From contig CM046878.1 of assembly GCA_025667525.1 (NCBI GenBank), forward strand, positions 402,559,275 to 402,623,274: a stretch of DNA of 64,000 nt, read 5' to 3'. Position 1 is the stretch's first letter; each line of letters starts with the position of its first letter. Under the pieces are notes generated by a model. It was not told the origin of the DNA. It made no database searches and saw only the letters and a list, made by a program, of their open reading frames with translations. The DNA is from Glebionis coronaria. Lineage: Eukaryota; Streptophyta; Magnoliopsida; Asterales; Asteraceae. This document shows positions 35,828-47,917 of this stretch, piece by piece. Both the position numbers and the translations under genes were made by a program.

Positions 35828-37381
35828 ATGGATTCATATTGTATCGGGTGTGGGAGACCATCTTCTGGTAGTCAATCATGTCATTGGTGTTCATGTGAGC
35901 GGTGTGGAATGGATATCCCAAATTATGAATTTGGACATTGTTCATTCTGCAATTCGATCAATTCATACTTCACCTCTAATGACACTATCTCACCCTCTCC
36001 CATATATGACGATCCGTATCCGCAACATGCACCGGGTTTTTCTCAATACCCGTGTTACAATCATAGTGGGTGGCCCTCACGATACTTCTTTTGTCAGCCG
36101 ATGAATTATTATGAGCCAAATCCGTGTTCTAATTCTTTTCAACCGATGATTTATGATGGACCACATCCGTGCTATAATTCTGGTTTTTATAATTTTGAGC
36201 CCCCACAATACACCCTCGATCATCAACCTTTTTTGAATCCGAATGACGTAACACAAGCACTTCTTTTGAAACTTCATGACGGTGTAATTCGACTAAAAGA
36301 AACATGGGAGAAGGAAATGCGACAGCGACAAGAGCAAGTATCTAATCTTAGTGCTTATATCTCTATGCCTCGTGTGATTCCTTATTGTTATGATGATGAC
36401 GAGGATAATATTTACGATCTTAATCCATCATGTGAGACTACCACTCCTATTCTCGATTCTTCCACTACGGAGACCGATGCCCCTCTCATCATGGGGGATG
36501 AGGGTCTTATCACTATTCCTTGTGACGATACTCTTATTCCAATCCAAAGTGAGCCTACGGTTGCTTCTGATAGTGATAGTGAGTGTGAATCTCTTTCTAG
36601 TGATGATTCATTACCTCCCACCGACATCTTGGGAGATGAATCTTTGGCTTTCTCTAATCCTCTTTTTGATCTCGATGATGATTTTACTTCTAGTGATGAT
36701 GAGTCACTATCCGATGAAGATGTTCTAAAGGAAAATTTCAAGATTTATTCGAACCCTTTATTTGATTTTGATGACGCCTACATCTCTAGTGAGGTAAATC
36801 CTCTCTTTGAAGAGGGGATTGAGGACATTGATAGCTCCGACTCTCTTGATATTGATGAGCATTCTTTGTTAGCCATGCCACCTCCCATCGTAGAGGAGGT
36901 GGAGAGATTTGACCCTACCTTCCGTTTGATTCAGTCTGGAGAGGTGACGTGGGTGGTAGATATTTCTTCTGATATTTCTCATATTATGTTGCCACCCCGT
37001 CCTACCACGTGCACGCCCAAGCGGGTGATGTATCGATTTTACTCTCCTCATTTCATAACGGGAAATGAGGATGAGTGTTTTGATCCTGGAGGAGACGTTG
37101 ATGTTTCTATTTCTTGTGATGTTTTACCGGTTATACCATCGACTCTTTCTTTGAGTTTCTATCAAGTGTCCTCGGGTGACACTTTGATATCTTTTTCTCC
37201 CACCCTCCCACCCTTGGCGAAGACGAGTATTCTTAAGGATCGCCTTTATACCTATTTCTCGTATGTTATAAGAATCCTTCTGCTTTTCTTCACTTATACT
37301 GTGTATTCTTATTCTTTATTCTCATCCGGTAATAAGGATAAGATTTTTGACCCTGGAATATATGTTTTGAGCCAGTGGTGA
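35828..37381 (+). CDS. C 517-residue acidic protein with Cys cluster and hydrophobic C-terminus
   Basis: The single intact ORF of C. Residues 1-45 carry four CxxC pairs (C5/C8, C18/C21, C23/C26, C38/C41), a plausible zinc-binding module; the CxxCG start recalls the Athila Gag knuckle. Residues 55-130 are Tyr/Pro/His-rich with repeated PYP and NPCSN-type phrases. Residues 185-365 are strongly acidic with Asp/Ser runs and repeated NPLFD phrases. Near 413 is NEDECFDPG, then a hydrophobic segment at about 476-498, then DKIFDPGI close to the end. The same motif-helix-motif end occurs in B. It is intact while neighbouring elements are decayed, which suggests recent activity. No known family recognised; function unknown. 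Confidence 0.75.
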   Translation: MDSYCIGCGRPSSGSQSCHWCSCERCGMDIPNYEFGHCSFCNSINSYFTSNDTISPSPIYDDPYPQHAPGFSQYPCYNHSGWPSRYFFCQPMNYYEPNPCSNSFQPMIYDGPHPCYNSGFYNFEPPQYTLDHQPFLNPNDVTQALLLKLHDGVIRLKETWEKEMRQRQEQVSNLSAYISMPRVIPYCYDDDEDNIYDLNPSCETTTPILDSSTTETDAPLIMGDEGLITIPCDDTLIPIQSEPTVASDSDSECESLSSDDSLPPTDILGDESLAFSNPLFDLDDDFTSSDDESLSDEDVLKENFKIYSNPLFDFDDAYISSEVNPLFEEGIEDIDSSDSLDIDEHSLLAMPPPIVEEVERFDPTFRLIQSGEVTWVVDISSDISHIMLPPRPTTCTPKRVMYRFYSPHFITGNEDECFDPGGDVDVSISCDVLPVIPSTLSLSFYQVSSGDTLISFSPTLPPLAKTSILKDRLYTYFSYVIRILLLFFTYTVYSYSLFSSGNKDKIFDPGIYVLSQW

Positions 37382-37412
37382 TTCTCTTGCTCCCCCATGG
37401 ACCATTTAATTC

Positions 37413-37482
37413 GGGGTCGAGTCAGGCTCGTGACTCGGTTAACAAAAACAAGCGCTTCTCGGGAGGCAACCCGATGATCTAT
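37413..37482 (+). promoter_or_regulatory. C conserved post-ORF block
   Basis: The same block as A1 3601-3668 with only a few differences: imperfect hairpin CGAGTC/GACTCG, GGTTAACAAAAACAA, and hairpin CGGG-AGGCAA-CCCG. Confidence 0.65.
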
Positions 37483-37507
37483 CCTTCTTTTCTTTATTTT
37501 CTAACAT

Positions 37508-37821
37508 AAGTGTAGGGGCGTGTTTCTCTCCATGTGTGCTTGTTGGTATTTGTTTTTGTGTGCAGGGTTCCCTTGGATCGAGAAGACTTTCAGAGGGTTG
37601 ATGTTGCTGTTTTCCATCATCTTCTTCATTCAGTCTCCGATCGATCTTCATGTCTATATCAGGGGAGTACTCAGTTCTCATCTTTATCTATATATATGTG
37701 ATGTTGTTCTCCTTCTTACACTTGGAATTCTAGCATTAGCCTTTTTCGTTCTTAAGTGTAGGGGTAGCACCTTATCACTTTTGAACATTGAGGCCAATGT
37801 TCGGTTCTAAGTGTAGGGGGG
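37508..37821 (+). promoter_or_regulatory. C internal hairpin/PPT region
   Basis: AAGTGTAGGGG at 37508-37518, 37754-37764 and 37809-37819. The last follows, by six bases, a perfect 8-bp stem GAACATTG/CAATGTTC with loop AGGC (37783-37802). Confidence 0.7.
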
Positions 37822-39261
37822 TTTTATATCATATTGATCATATTCATGCCTACTTGTTTGTCCTCTTGCATCCTATTTTGATCAAATGTGTTTTTATTTT
37901 ATTTTTATTTTTATTTTATTAAAAAATAATAAAACGTTTTTTACCGTGCGTGATTGACTTGTCCCGTAGGATAGAACAAAGGGGATCCTGACTCTGCCAG
38001 AGTGTTGATCTGGCTGCTCCCTTAACTTTTAGACTGAGCTTTTAGGAATTGTGCAAATAAAAATGCTCAACGTGGAGTAGTTGGTTCTCTTTAGAGCTTA
38101 TATGAGTAACCTGTGGCTTTTCCTCCTAGATTATAACTAGACTAAATAAGTGTGTTTTTTTTCAAGCCTTTGAACGTTAAACATTGTGTTGTTATGCAAA
38201 AATAAATTCTTATGCAATTTTGATATAGAGTACTATTTAAACTTTTTATTTAAATTTGAGTGAAAGCATACTTTCTTAAATTTGAAATAATGTTGCGTGA
38301 ATAAATATGTTGAGAAAAAAAATCGAATCGAAAAAAAAAAGAGAAAGAAAAAAAAAATTGAAAAAAAAAGAAGAGTGTTCAATAGCGTTAGAAGAGTCGA
38401 GTGAATGAATAAGTGTTTTTTGTTGTTTTAATTATAATTGTGAGAAACTTGCTTTTTCTTAAATTTAAATCCGAAGTTGAACTAGAATTCGTCAATTTTG
38501 TATAAGAGTTTAGACGGTATTAGAGAGTGTAGAAGTCAAAGGTCCCGTGAGCTCTAATACTATTCTCGAGGGTGTAAACACCTAGCCTCCTAAGCTTTGC
38601 TAAAGGACAAGCTGAGAAGAAAGTCGCTACATGGAGTGATCTCTCCTTTGAATCTTCATTCTCTAATTACCGTTGTTGTTTATCATCTAAGTGTCTTTTA
38701 GTAGCTTAGCGGTGATTTCAAGATCTTTGATTTCAAAATCCCGCCAATGCCGGTACTATTCTCCGTGGGGTGTCAAAAGCCCGGGCACTTAACCGATTAG
38801 GTTGGGACGTTCCGAGAAGAAAGCCGCTACATGGGAAAGACCATTTTTGAATCTCAAATCTCGTCATTTTTGGTGAGTCTAATAATCCACTTAGATGATT
38901 AGCAACCATAACAAATGGCGATTTGAACGATCAAAAATTTGAAAATGAACACACTTGCCTTGTCGTTATAACTATAGGAGTGAAAAGTTATATTTACATA
39001 GGTTATTAGTATAAGTAGTGTTAGCATTTTAACAAAACGTTTGCACAAGGAATCTTAACTTAGTTGGGAGTAATAAAAAGAGGATGACGATATTTATTCC
39101 CTGGAGACACCTAGTTTGCGTGTTTCACGTTCTATGATCCTTATACCATGAATAAAAAGTCGAGCATGGCGGGTCACTAGGGATTTTTATTTTTATTTTA
39201 TTTTAGCAACTTCGAATAAAGTAGTTTTAAATTGTTTTTGGATTTAACGTTTGTGATAATA
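37822..39261 (+). other. C 3' untranslated region
   Basis: 1.4 kb without a supported gene. It has an A/G-rich tract at 38315-38375 and two diverged copies of a roughly 80-bp segment exactly 200 bp apart (ending GAGAAGAAAG at 38614 and 38814). Confidence 0.65.
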
Positions 39262-39299
39262 GTTGCTTGAGGGCAAGCAACTGATTAAGTGTAGGGGTG
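39262..39299 (+). promoter_or_regulatory. C 3' pre-PPT hairpin and polypurine tract
   Basis: Perfect 8-bp stem GTTGCTTG/CAAGCAAC with loop AGGG (39262-39281), five bases, AAGTGTAGGGG (39287-39297), TG, then the LTR. Confidence 0.8.
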
Positions 39300-41263
39300 T
39301 GTTGAACACATAATTATTCAAGTTTTTAGTGCTAATATCCCTTCATTTCTGGAATAATAAATAGCAAAACGTGTATTTTTAGTGCATTTATCGTTTATAT
39401 GTGTTATTTATTATTGTAGGTATGGATATGAAGAAAGGAGAAAAAACGAAGCCAAAGAGCCAAAACGGACACGAGAAATGAAGAAATGCACAAGACCGAA
39501 GCCAGAATCTTATTTATCAAAATCGAATCGAATCAACTCGACAAATGTTGAAGATTTTCAAGAAGTCAAAGTCAAAGAAGACAAAGAAAACGTCGAGTCC
39601 GACGATGCCTCTATTTAATGGGCCAACCCAACACCATTTTAATAGGCCAGTTCGACCCATTAATACACCACTCACCACAATCTGTTGGCCCAATAACTTC
39701 AGCCCGTTTAGAAACTAATTGATGAAAAGGCCCGATTTGAAAATTGAGGCCCAACAATGCCCAAATTGGACGCAGCCCTTAATTGAAGAAAAGGCCCAGA
39801 TGGATGGCTTAAAAGACACGCAGGGGGAGAACACTTTATTATTTATTATTTCTTTTGAGACTAGTGTCTTATATATTCCTTCTAGATTTCATTTTATTTG
39901 GGGGGAGAATAGTCTAGGTTTTATTTTTTACGCAACTTTACAATTATTTCTTTCTTCTGTTCGAAAAAATCACGCTTCGTCTTTCATTGCTTTTTTAGTT
40001 CGAAACTAACAGCTTTTAGTCTCAATTTCTATTCGGATAAATTTTTTTTTTGTTTTTTTTTGTTATAAAAGAAGTTTTATGTTTCGGGTAAGTGTGTTCT
40101 TGATTCGAAAATTGGTGGTCTGTTCTTATATAGCTTTCAACTGGAATAAAGAGGATTTGTGTTTCCAGTTGTGATTCGAGAACTGGGTGTGAAGTTTTCT
40201 GATGTTTGAAGCTTTTGTCAGATTTAGTTTGATGTTTGGATTATGAGTTGAAAGGATGATGGTGGTATTTGTCTTCGGATGAGTTATTTGATATTCGGGT
40301 ATTGAATTTATCACAAACATGTGATATAGATAGTTTGAGAATGAGGTTTGTATTTTTGAGCTAAAAAGCAGTTTTTGCAGCATTATTAGCTGTAGAAATA
40401 TTAGCTATTCATTCTTTTTTAAAAAAAAATAATGTATGTAGTTTGTAAAGTTCCCATTGATTTCGAACCCTCATGCTCCATTCTCATTACCATCAACGTT
40501 ACTACTTGCCCCTTTGATATAAAGTTTCCTTTAACCTATTAATAAAAGGTAAGTAGTTTAGTTAAAAGAATTTTGCAAAATTAGTTATTTAGATTCAATA
40601 TTTATAAATGTCTAAAATGTCGTTTAGCTTTATTATCGTTAACCGTTTGTTGACTTTTGATCTTGGCGTATCGGATTTATTACTTTTGGCGAGGAGGTTC
40701 ATGGGTCTTCTAGATAAATTATTATTTAAAGTTTAAAATTCGATTTGTTTTATCTTGGTAGTTAGTTGATAAAATTGACAACTTTATCAACTGATTAGTT
40801 TGATAATAACTTTGAAAATTTATAAATTTTAGATCTAATTTAGCTATTTGATCGGGTTATTAAATCTTCGTCTCCGGTTATTCGCTCGGGTTCGTTTCTC
40901 TATCTATTTCCTTGTCGTTATTTAATTAGCTTCTATATGATTATTATTGTTGCCTTATTACTGTCCCCTTGTTCATGTTTAACTTTAATGTCGTGCTTTG
41001 AGTAGTTTTGATTATAGTTGTTTAGTAGCATCTTTATTGTGATTATTATTATTTTAGATATCTCTCGCTTTATAATTGTAGTTTAATTTTCATTCTTATC
41101 GCTTTTATATAGTTTAATTTTTAGTCGTTTAAATTAGTAGTTTTAAATATAAAAATAAAAATCTTTTCTATTTGAGCATCAAACTTGAGACATAAACGCG
41201 GATTTCCATTCACATTTCGCTGGAACTACGATAACCTTCGGGTTTATGAAAACGATTCAACCA
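39300..41263 (+). repeat. C 3' LTR (1964 bp)
   Basis: TGTTGAACAC to AACCA; pair of 33414-35398. Confidence 0.9.
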
Positions 41264-41268
41264 ATATA
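41264..41268. repeat. Target-site duplication of C (right)
   Basis: ATATA, matching 33409-33413. Confidence 0.7.
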
Positions 41269-41994
41269 AAACAAGCTGAAACATAATATAAAACCAGTTA
41301 CGTACTCAATAATCAGAATACTTATACATGTATCCTATCTATGTAGCGTTAGTGAGATCGAAGTAGGGCTCTCTTCCGTTCGTCTTCTTCGTTCACTGGA
41401 CTTAAGGTACGGATTCTCTGTCCTTTCAGTATGGACATTCTTCCTTATTAGGATTTCCCCGTATGCAGCCAACTGTTTTCTTCAGTATATGTTTTATATG
41501 TTTCTGAATTGCTTATGTTTAATTAGATACCTAAAGCCATATACATGCATGACCAGTTTCACCTAGTTATGGAGGTACCATAACCATAACACTAGAGGCA
41601 CCAGTGTTATGACTCCACTACGACGGAGTGATAGCTCGTGGCGTCCCTTCAGCTTTTGGCCATATTATTATTATTATCATGTGGGGCGTATGGGTGAATC
41701 CTAGTTTACATGTTTTCAGCAAATTATTCAGGTGAATGTGGTGTGTGCCTTGCATCCTTCACAAGGAGTTGATCCCTCCTACCCAAACAGTATATTAAAT
41801 TAGAGGCAGCCCCTCTAATTGCATAACGAGGTCACCCCTCCAAGTATTCATGTACGTTGATATTTCATGACCTATATTGGCTAATGGTAAACATGTCAAA
41901 TAGATTTTATAAGATAAACATAAGGCTTTTCAAACTATAAAACCAGTTTTACAAAGTTAAACCAGGTTTTCCAGGACTTATACATTTCGGCTGC
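41269..41994 (+). repeat. E1 LTR fragment, left of D
   Basis: Matches the E2 LTR from about 55190 on: TACGGAT..CGTCCTTTCAG, GGAGGTACCATAACCATAACAC, GTGAATGTGGTGTGTG, AGGTCACCCCTCCA. It is interrupted by D and resumes at 52373. Confidence 0.75.
41990..41994. repeat. Target-site duplication of D (left)
   Basis: GCTGC, matching 52368-52372. Confidence 0.8.
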
Positions 41995-44555
41995 TTTAAC
42001 ACCCCCAAATTTACACGCAGCGGAATACATCTTTGGGTGCTAAACAATGATACAACAACGCATAACTTATAAAACGACTCGAAAAGAGACGTTTTAGATT
42101 TATCGTTCCTAAAACATTTGTCAGAGTAGCGTAGTCCCAAGACATCGTAACCGAAGTACAACCAAAACAAAAGATTTAAAATGTTTTGAACAAAAGGAAC
42201 GACAAACATTCAAAGAGTTTATATTATAAAAGTAGTGCACAACATTCATTCCCGTTGTTTCCAAGCTTCACCCTTCCTGATTACCTGAAATACATGTGAG
42301 AAAATCATCAGCAAAATGCCGAGTGAATCTATAGGTTTATATAATCATTTTGAACACAAGCAAAGATTATAAGTTTGTGGCATACTTGAAGGCAACAAGC
42401 ATCAAATAATTTGCATCAACAATAATAATTGTATTTAGCATAAATTGCAATAAGCTCATGGAACCGAGCCCTTAGACACTCCCTTTAGAGGTCTGATAAG
42501 ACAGGAGATTTATTAATTGTCGGTTACCTCCAGATTATTGGTACATTGCCGTATACCTGACTTCTCAATACAATATGTTCAAACAGTGTGGAGGTCGGGC
42601 CTAACCTTCTATGACAAGTCCACAAAAACTGAACCGGGGCGGCTTCCCCCATAGATCTATTAATTGTACTAGCGGTTAACCCATCATAGGTTAATTAACG
42701 GTCCATAATTGAGGCTTTAACAAAGGCAATCACTTAATGCAATTTAAAAGCAACCACGGGTCCATTCATAAAGGGACAAGCATACCATAAAAATCTTGTG
42801 TTCTAAGTTTACAAAACATGTATTCCCCCTCGTGGGTTTTAAAATATTTGAATGAGCTCAAACGAGGCTATAGACTCACCTTAGTACTTATAGTAGTTGA
42901 AGACGATCGCCGACGATAGTAGATGCCCGATAATCACGATAACCGTAACCTAGCAATTTAGGTGCGTATATTAATAATAAACTCGAGAAATAAATGATAC
43001 TTAATAAAATCAAACTCGAACTCATAAAACCACAATAAACTCGAGAGTAAACGATATAAATAACTTCATTATACTTTACTACTCATTTACTTTACCATTT
43101 TATACTTTTAACAAAATACGCCGGTACACACTACATGTACTAGCTTATTTACCCCTTTTAAACTTGTCAACCGTTTATGAAACGACTCGATAAACTAACT
43201 TACTATATATAGAAAGTCCTCCTACAAGTTTATCAAATGAAATTACTTTTAAAGTCCTTTACTCGACTCATTTTCAAACTACAAAATCCGGACAGATTTA
43301 CGTTAATTTTTTATACAACCGTTTTAACTTATTTAAACGACTCCGTTTACGAAACCGACACTCGGGTTTTAAAGTAAACTCAACCTAATAAATAAATACC
43401 TCACTATCAGTAGGTTACACATTTCAAAACATCCATTTAGAGCCCCCGAGATTTGATCCAAATATCGACAACAACTATATGTAGTGTCAATACTCGTCTC
43501 CCGGTACACGATTATTCAAAACATCATAACTTCGCGCTCGTTTTGAGCTAGAAGCTCTACCTTATATCAAATCGAAGCTAATAAAATTATCTACAACCCT
43601 AGGCTATAAGTTAAGTCATTTTCAAAACATAAAAATTCGGATTTTTCAGTTTAGCTACTGCTATAAAATGGGTACCAAAATCTTGTACAAAATCAACTTT
43701 TTGACCAAAATCAACCGTGGAAATGATCATTTCTATACTCTAATATCATCATACATCCACCATAACCTGAAAATAAAAATAAAAATAAAAATCTTTGGAT
43801 CAAAATAAAGTTTTTAACAAGATTTCTAGCAAGAACCACCATGGATCATGCTAAAAACACCATGCATAACCATGGCTTCCACCTACTAACATCAAGAAAA
43901 TAAAAAGTGCTTGCATGTGTAAAATTTTTATACCTATGTGATCCTTGATCAAAAATAGAGATGGGTCTATGCTTGGTTTAGCTAGAATCAACCTCAAACT
44001 CAAGATAATTTGAAAATTGAATGGGTTTAGGTGGTTGGGTGGAGTTTCGGCAAAAAGGAAGAAGAAAGAGAGGATTGGTGGATTTTGGAAGTAAAAAAAA
44101 TAAAGTGTGTGTTTATTTTAAATTTTTATTTTGTGGGGTAGGGACCAAATTGCAATTTGGCAAAAGTTTGGCTAAAAAAATGTAAATAGTTAGTTAAAAT
44201 TGGGAAATAATTACTAGTCAATTTTGAAAATTTTTACGGGACTCGGGTTTTGTAAAAATACTTAAAAGTTTAAACGCACACGAAAAATAATAATATAACG
44301 ACTCGATACGTAATTAAAACGATTTCGTCGAAAATATTAAATATCGAAACGATCGATAATGAAATATAAAATTGTGGGCATCCGTCGGTATCGCGATCAC
44401 TAGTATTCCTCGTTGCTCGTCAAAATATTAAAATAAAATATTCAATATCGATTTCAACTTAAACCGTTAAACGTAATAATATTTAACGTCATAAATACTT
44501 AAAAAATATTTGAAAAGTAAGAATTAAGTAATGACCTTATTTTGTGGGTTTTACA
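41995..44555 (-). repeat. D 3' LTR (2561 bp)
   Basis: Minus strand begins TGTAAAACCC and, judged from the target duplication, ends GTGTTAAA rather than the usual CA. Nearly identical to 49804-52367. Confidence 0.88.
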
Positions 44556-44590
44556 TCCTCACCACCTTAGGAGAGCACCGTCCCGGGGCT
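44556..44590 (-). promoter_or_regulatory. D polypurine tract and imperfect hairpin
   Basis: Minus strand: AGCCCCG/CGGTGCT (44590-44574) pairs at six of seven positions around GGA, giving CCGGGACGG; the purine tract AAGGTGGTGAGGA (44568-44556) abuts the LTR. Confidence 0.65.
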
Positions 44591-44604
44591 TACTTCTCCT
44601 TAGG

Positions 44605-45741
44605 TCAGTCTACGAATAGATGTGGATACTTGCTCTTGAAGTAGTCCTCTCGCTCCCAAGTGTATTCGAGTCCACGTCGGGAATTCCATCGCACTTTCAC
44701 TATCGGGATCTGACTTTGCTTAAGCCGTTTCACCTCTCGATCCATAATCTCCACCGGTTCTTCAATAAAATGCAGCTTGTCGTCCAGCTGAATCTCCTCA
44801 AGTGGAATTATCAAATTCTCGTCCGCCAAACACCTCTTAAGATTAGAAACGTGAAAAGTATTGTGAATAGCACTTAACTTCTCTGGCAATTCCAACTTAT
44901 ATGCCACAGGACCAACTCGATCAATAATCTTGAATGGACCAATATAACGTGGACTAAGCTTTCCTCGCTTGCCAAATCGAATTACTCCTTTCCAAGGTGA
45001 TACTTTCAACATAACCATATCGCCAATATCAAATTCCAATGGTTTTCTCCTCTTATCCGCATAACTCTTCTGCCTACTACGAGCTATCAATAAACGATTC
45101 TTGATTTCCACCATCTTCTCATTCGTTTCTCTAATCAATTCAGGACCCGTCAACTGACTTTCTCCAACTTCACACCAACCAACTGGTGATCTACACTTTC
45201 GCCCGTAAAGTGCTTCAAAAGGCGCAGCCTTGATACTTGCATGATAACTGTTGTTGTATGAGAACTCCACCAAAGGTAAGTGTCGATCCCAACTACCTCC
45301 AAAATCCATTACACACGCTCGTAACATATCCTGCAAGTTCTGAATAGTCCTCTCACTTTGTCCGTCCGTTTCCGGATGATACGCAGTGCTCATATCCAAC
45401 TGAGTCCCCAGAGCTCGCTGAAGCGATTTCCAAAACTCAGATGTGAACCGACTATCTCGATCAGAAATAATTGACAAAGTAACTCCATGTCTACAAACAA
45501 TTTCCTTCAAATACAACCGAGTAAGTTTGTCTAAGTCATCAGTTTTCTTTATCGGCAAGAAATGAGCCGACTTAGTCAACCGATCAACAATCACCCAAAT
45601 CGTATCATAACCACTAGAAGTCCTCGGAAGTCCCGAAACGAAGTCCATAGTGATCTTCTCCCATTTCCATTCTGGAATTTCAGGTTGTTGCAGTAAACCC
45701 GAAGGTCTCTTGTGCTCAAACTTCACCTTAGCACGCGTCAA
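44605..45741 (-). pseudogene. D integrase with chromodomain
   Basis: 378 codons continuing the pol frame after a TGA at 45744-45742. The catalytic triad is D33 (TMDFVSGLP), D94 (ISDRDSRF) and E130 (TDGQSERT). The [19 protein letters not shown] and [13 protein letters not shown] segments are standard chromovirus C-terminal parts. Residues about 318-378 form a chromodomain ([14 protein letters not shown] through [19 protein letters not shown]), of the Tekay type. It would insert cDNA, with the chromodomain steering target choice. The upstream zinc-finger Cys pair is destroyed: the stop replaces the first and Arg follows where the second is expected. The methionine is not a real start. Confidence 0.92.
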
Positions 45742-46582
<841 letters not shown>

Positions 46583-47917
46583 TCATTCTATGAATCGTCG
46601 GTAGTATCCAGCTAATCCCAGGAATTGTCTAACTTCAGTCGGGGTCGTAGGCCTATCCCAATCTCTAATAGCTTCAATTTTGTAAGGATCAACATGAACA
46701 CCGCTACTATCGATCACGTGCCCAAGGAATTGGACTGAATCCAACCAAAAATCACACTTGGGGAATTTCGCGTACAACTTCTCCTTCTTCAACAACTCCA
46801 AAATAATCTTCAAATGACTTTCATGCTCCTCCCGACTTTTGGAATAAATCAAGATATCGTCGATAAATACAATCACAAACTTGTCGAGGTATGGTTTACA
46901 CACACGATTCATTAAGTCCATGAATACCGCAGGTGCGTTTGTTAACCCAAACGGCATCACTTGAAATTCAAAGTGTCCATAACGCGTCCGAAAAGCTGTA
47001 ATAGGTATATCCTCCTCTTTAACACGAAGTTGATGATAACCCGGCCTCAAGTCGATCTTTGAGTACACACACGAACCTTGAAGTTGATCGAACAAATCAT
47101 CGATCCTAGGAAGTGGATAACGATTTTTAATAGTTAACTTGTTCAACTCTCGGTAGTCTATGCACATTCTGAACGATCCATCCTTCTTCTTCACGAACAA
47201 CACTGGAGCTCCCCAAGGTGACGAACTTGGTCTAATGAACCCCTTCTCCATTAACAACTTCAACTGATCTGCCAACTCCTTCAACTCAGACGGTGCCAAA
47301 CGATAAGGTGCACGCGCCACCGGTGCAGCTCCCGGCACTAGATCAATCTTGAATTCGACTTCTCGCTGAGGCGGAAGCCCTGGCAAGTCATCGGGAAATA
47401 CTTCAGGAAAATCACGAATAACCGGAACATCCTCCACACGCTTAACCGATAGTTCTTTCTCCACTACTTGAGCCAAGAACAGGTGACAACCTCTTTCTAC
47501 ATATTTCCTCGCCTTGATACAAGGTATCACCGTCAGACGAGATCTACCGACATCACCTTTAACTACTAACACCTTACCCTTAACCGGTATGTGAACAACT
47601 TTCTCCCCACATACAATTACCGCATCATGAGCAACCAACCAATCCATACCAACAATCACATCAAACGAACACAACTCAATCGGCGTCAAATCAATTTCAA
47701 ACAAATGATTTGCTAATTTCAAAGGACACTTCTTAAATATAGTGGTAGTACTAACTAATTGTCCATCAGCTAACTCGACCTCATAACTAGCATTTAGGCT
47801 TGTTGGCTCAACATCAATTAAACGACTAAAGGAAGTGCTTATAAAGCTCCTATCAGATCCTGAGTCAAACAACACACTAGCATAACGATGGTTGAGTAAG
47901 AACGTACCCGTCATCAC
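46583..47917 (-). pseudogene. D protease and reverse transcriptase
   Basis: 444 codons, in the same frame as gag. Protease active site DSG at 18-20 ([11 protein letters not shown]) and the IVGMDWL segment at 88-94. RT begins about 200: [18 protein letters not shown] (243-260), [34 protein letters not shown] (321-339), catalytic FIDDILIYS at 351-359, and the FLGHVI and [12 protein letters not shown] connection. All catalytic residues are present, but the frame stops at a TGA right after RRFIE, before the connection domain. Confidence 0.93.

Larger units (their letters stand above)
33414..41263 (+). mobile_element. C: non-autonomous Athila-related LTR element with a single novel ORF
   Basis: The LTRs are 33414-35398 and 39300-41263, flanked by ATATA. 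A tRNA-Asp-like PBS follows the first LTR and AAGTGTAGGGG precedes the second. The interior of 3.9 kb has one ORF of 517 codons, no gag domain, protease, RT or integrase. The PPT 11-mer and post-ORF block match A1, so an A1-like element is the likely helper. Confidence 0.9.
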
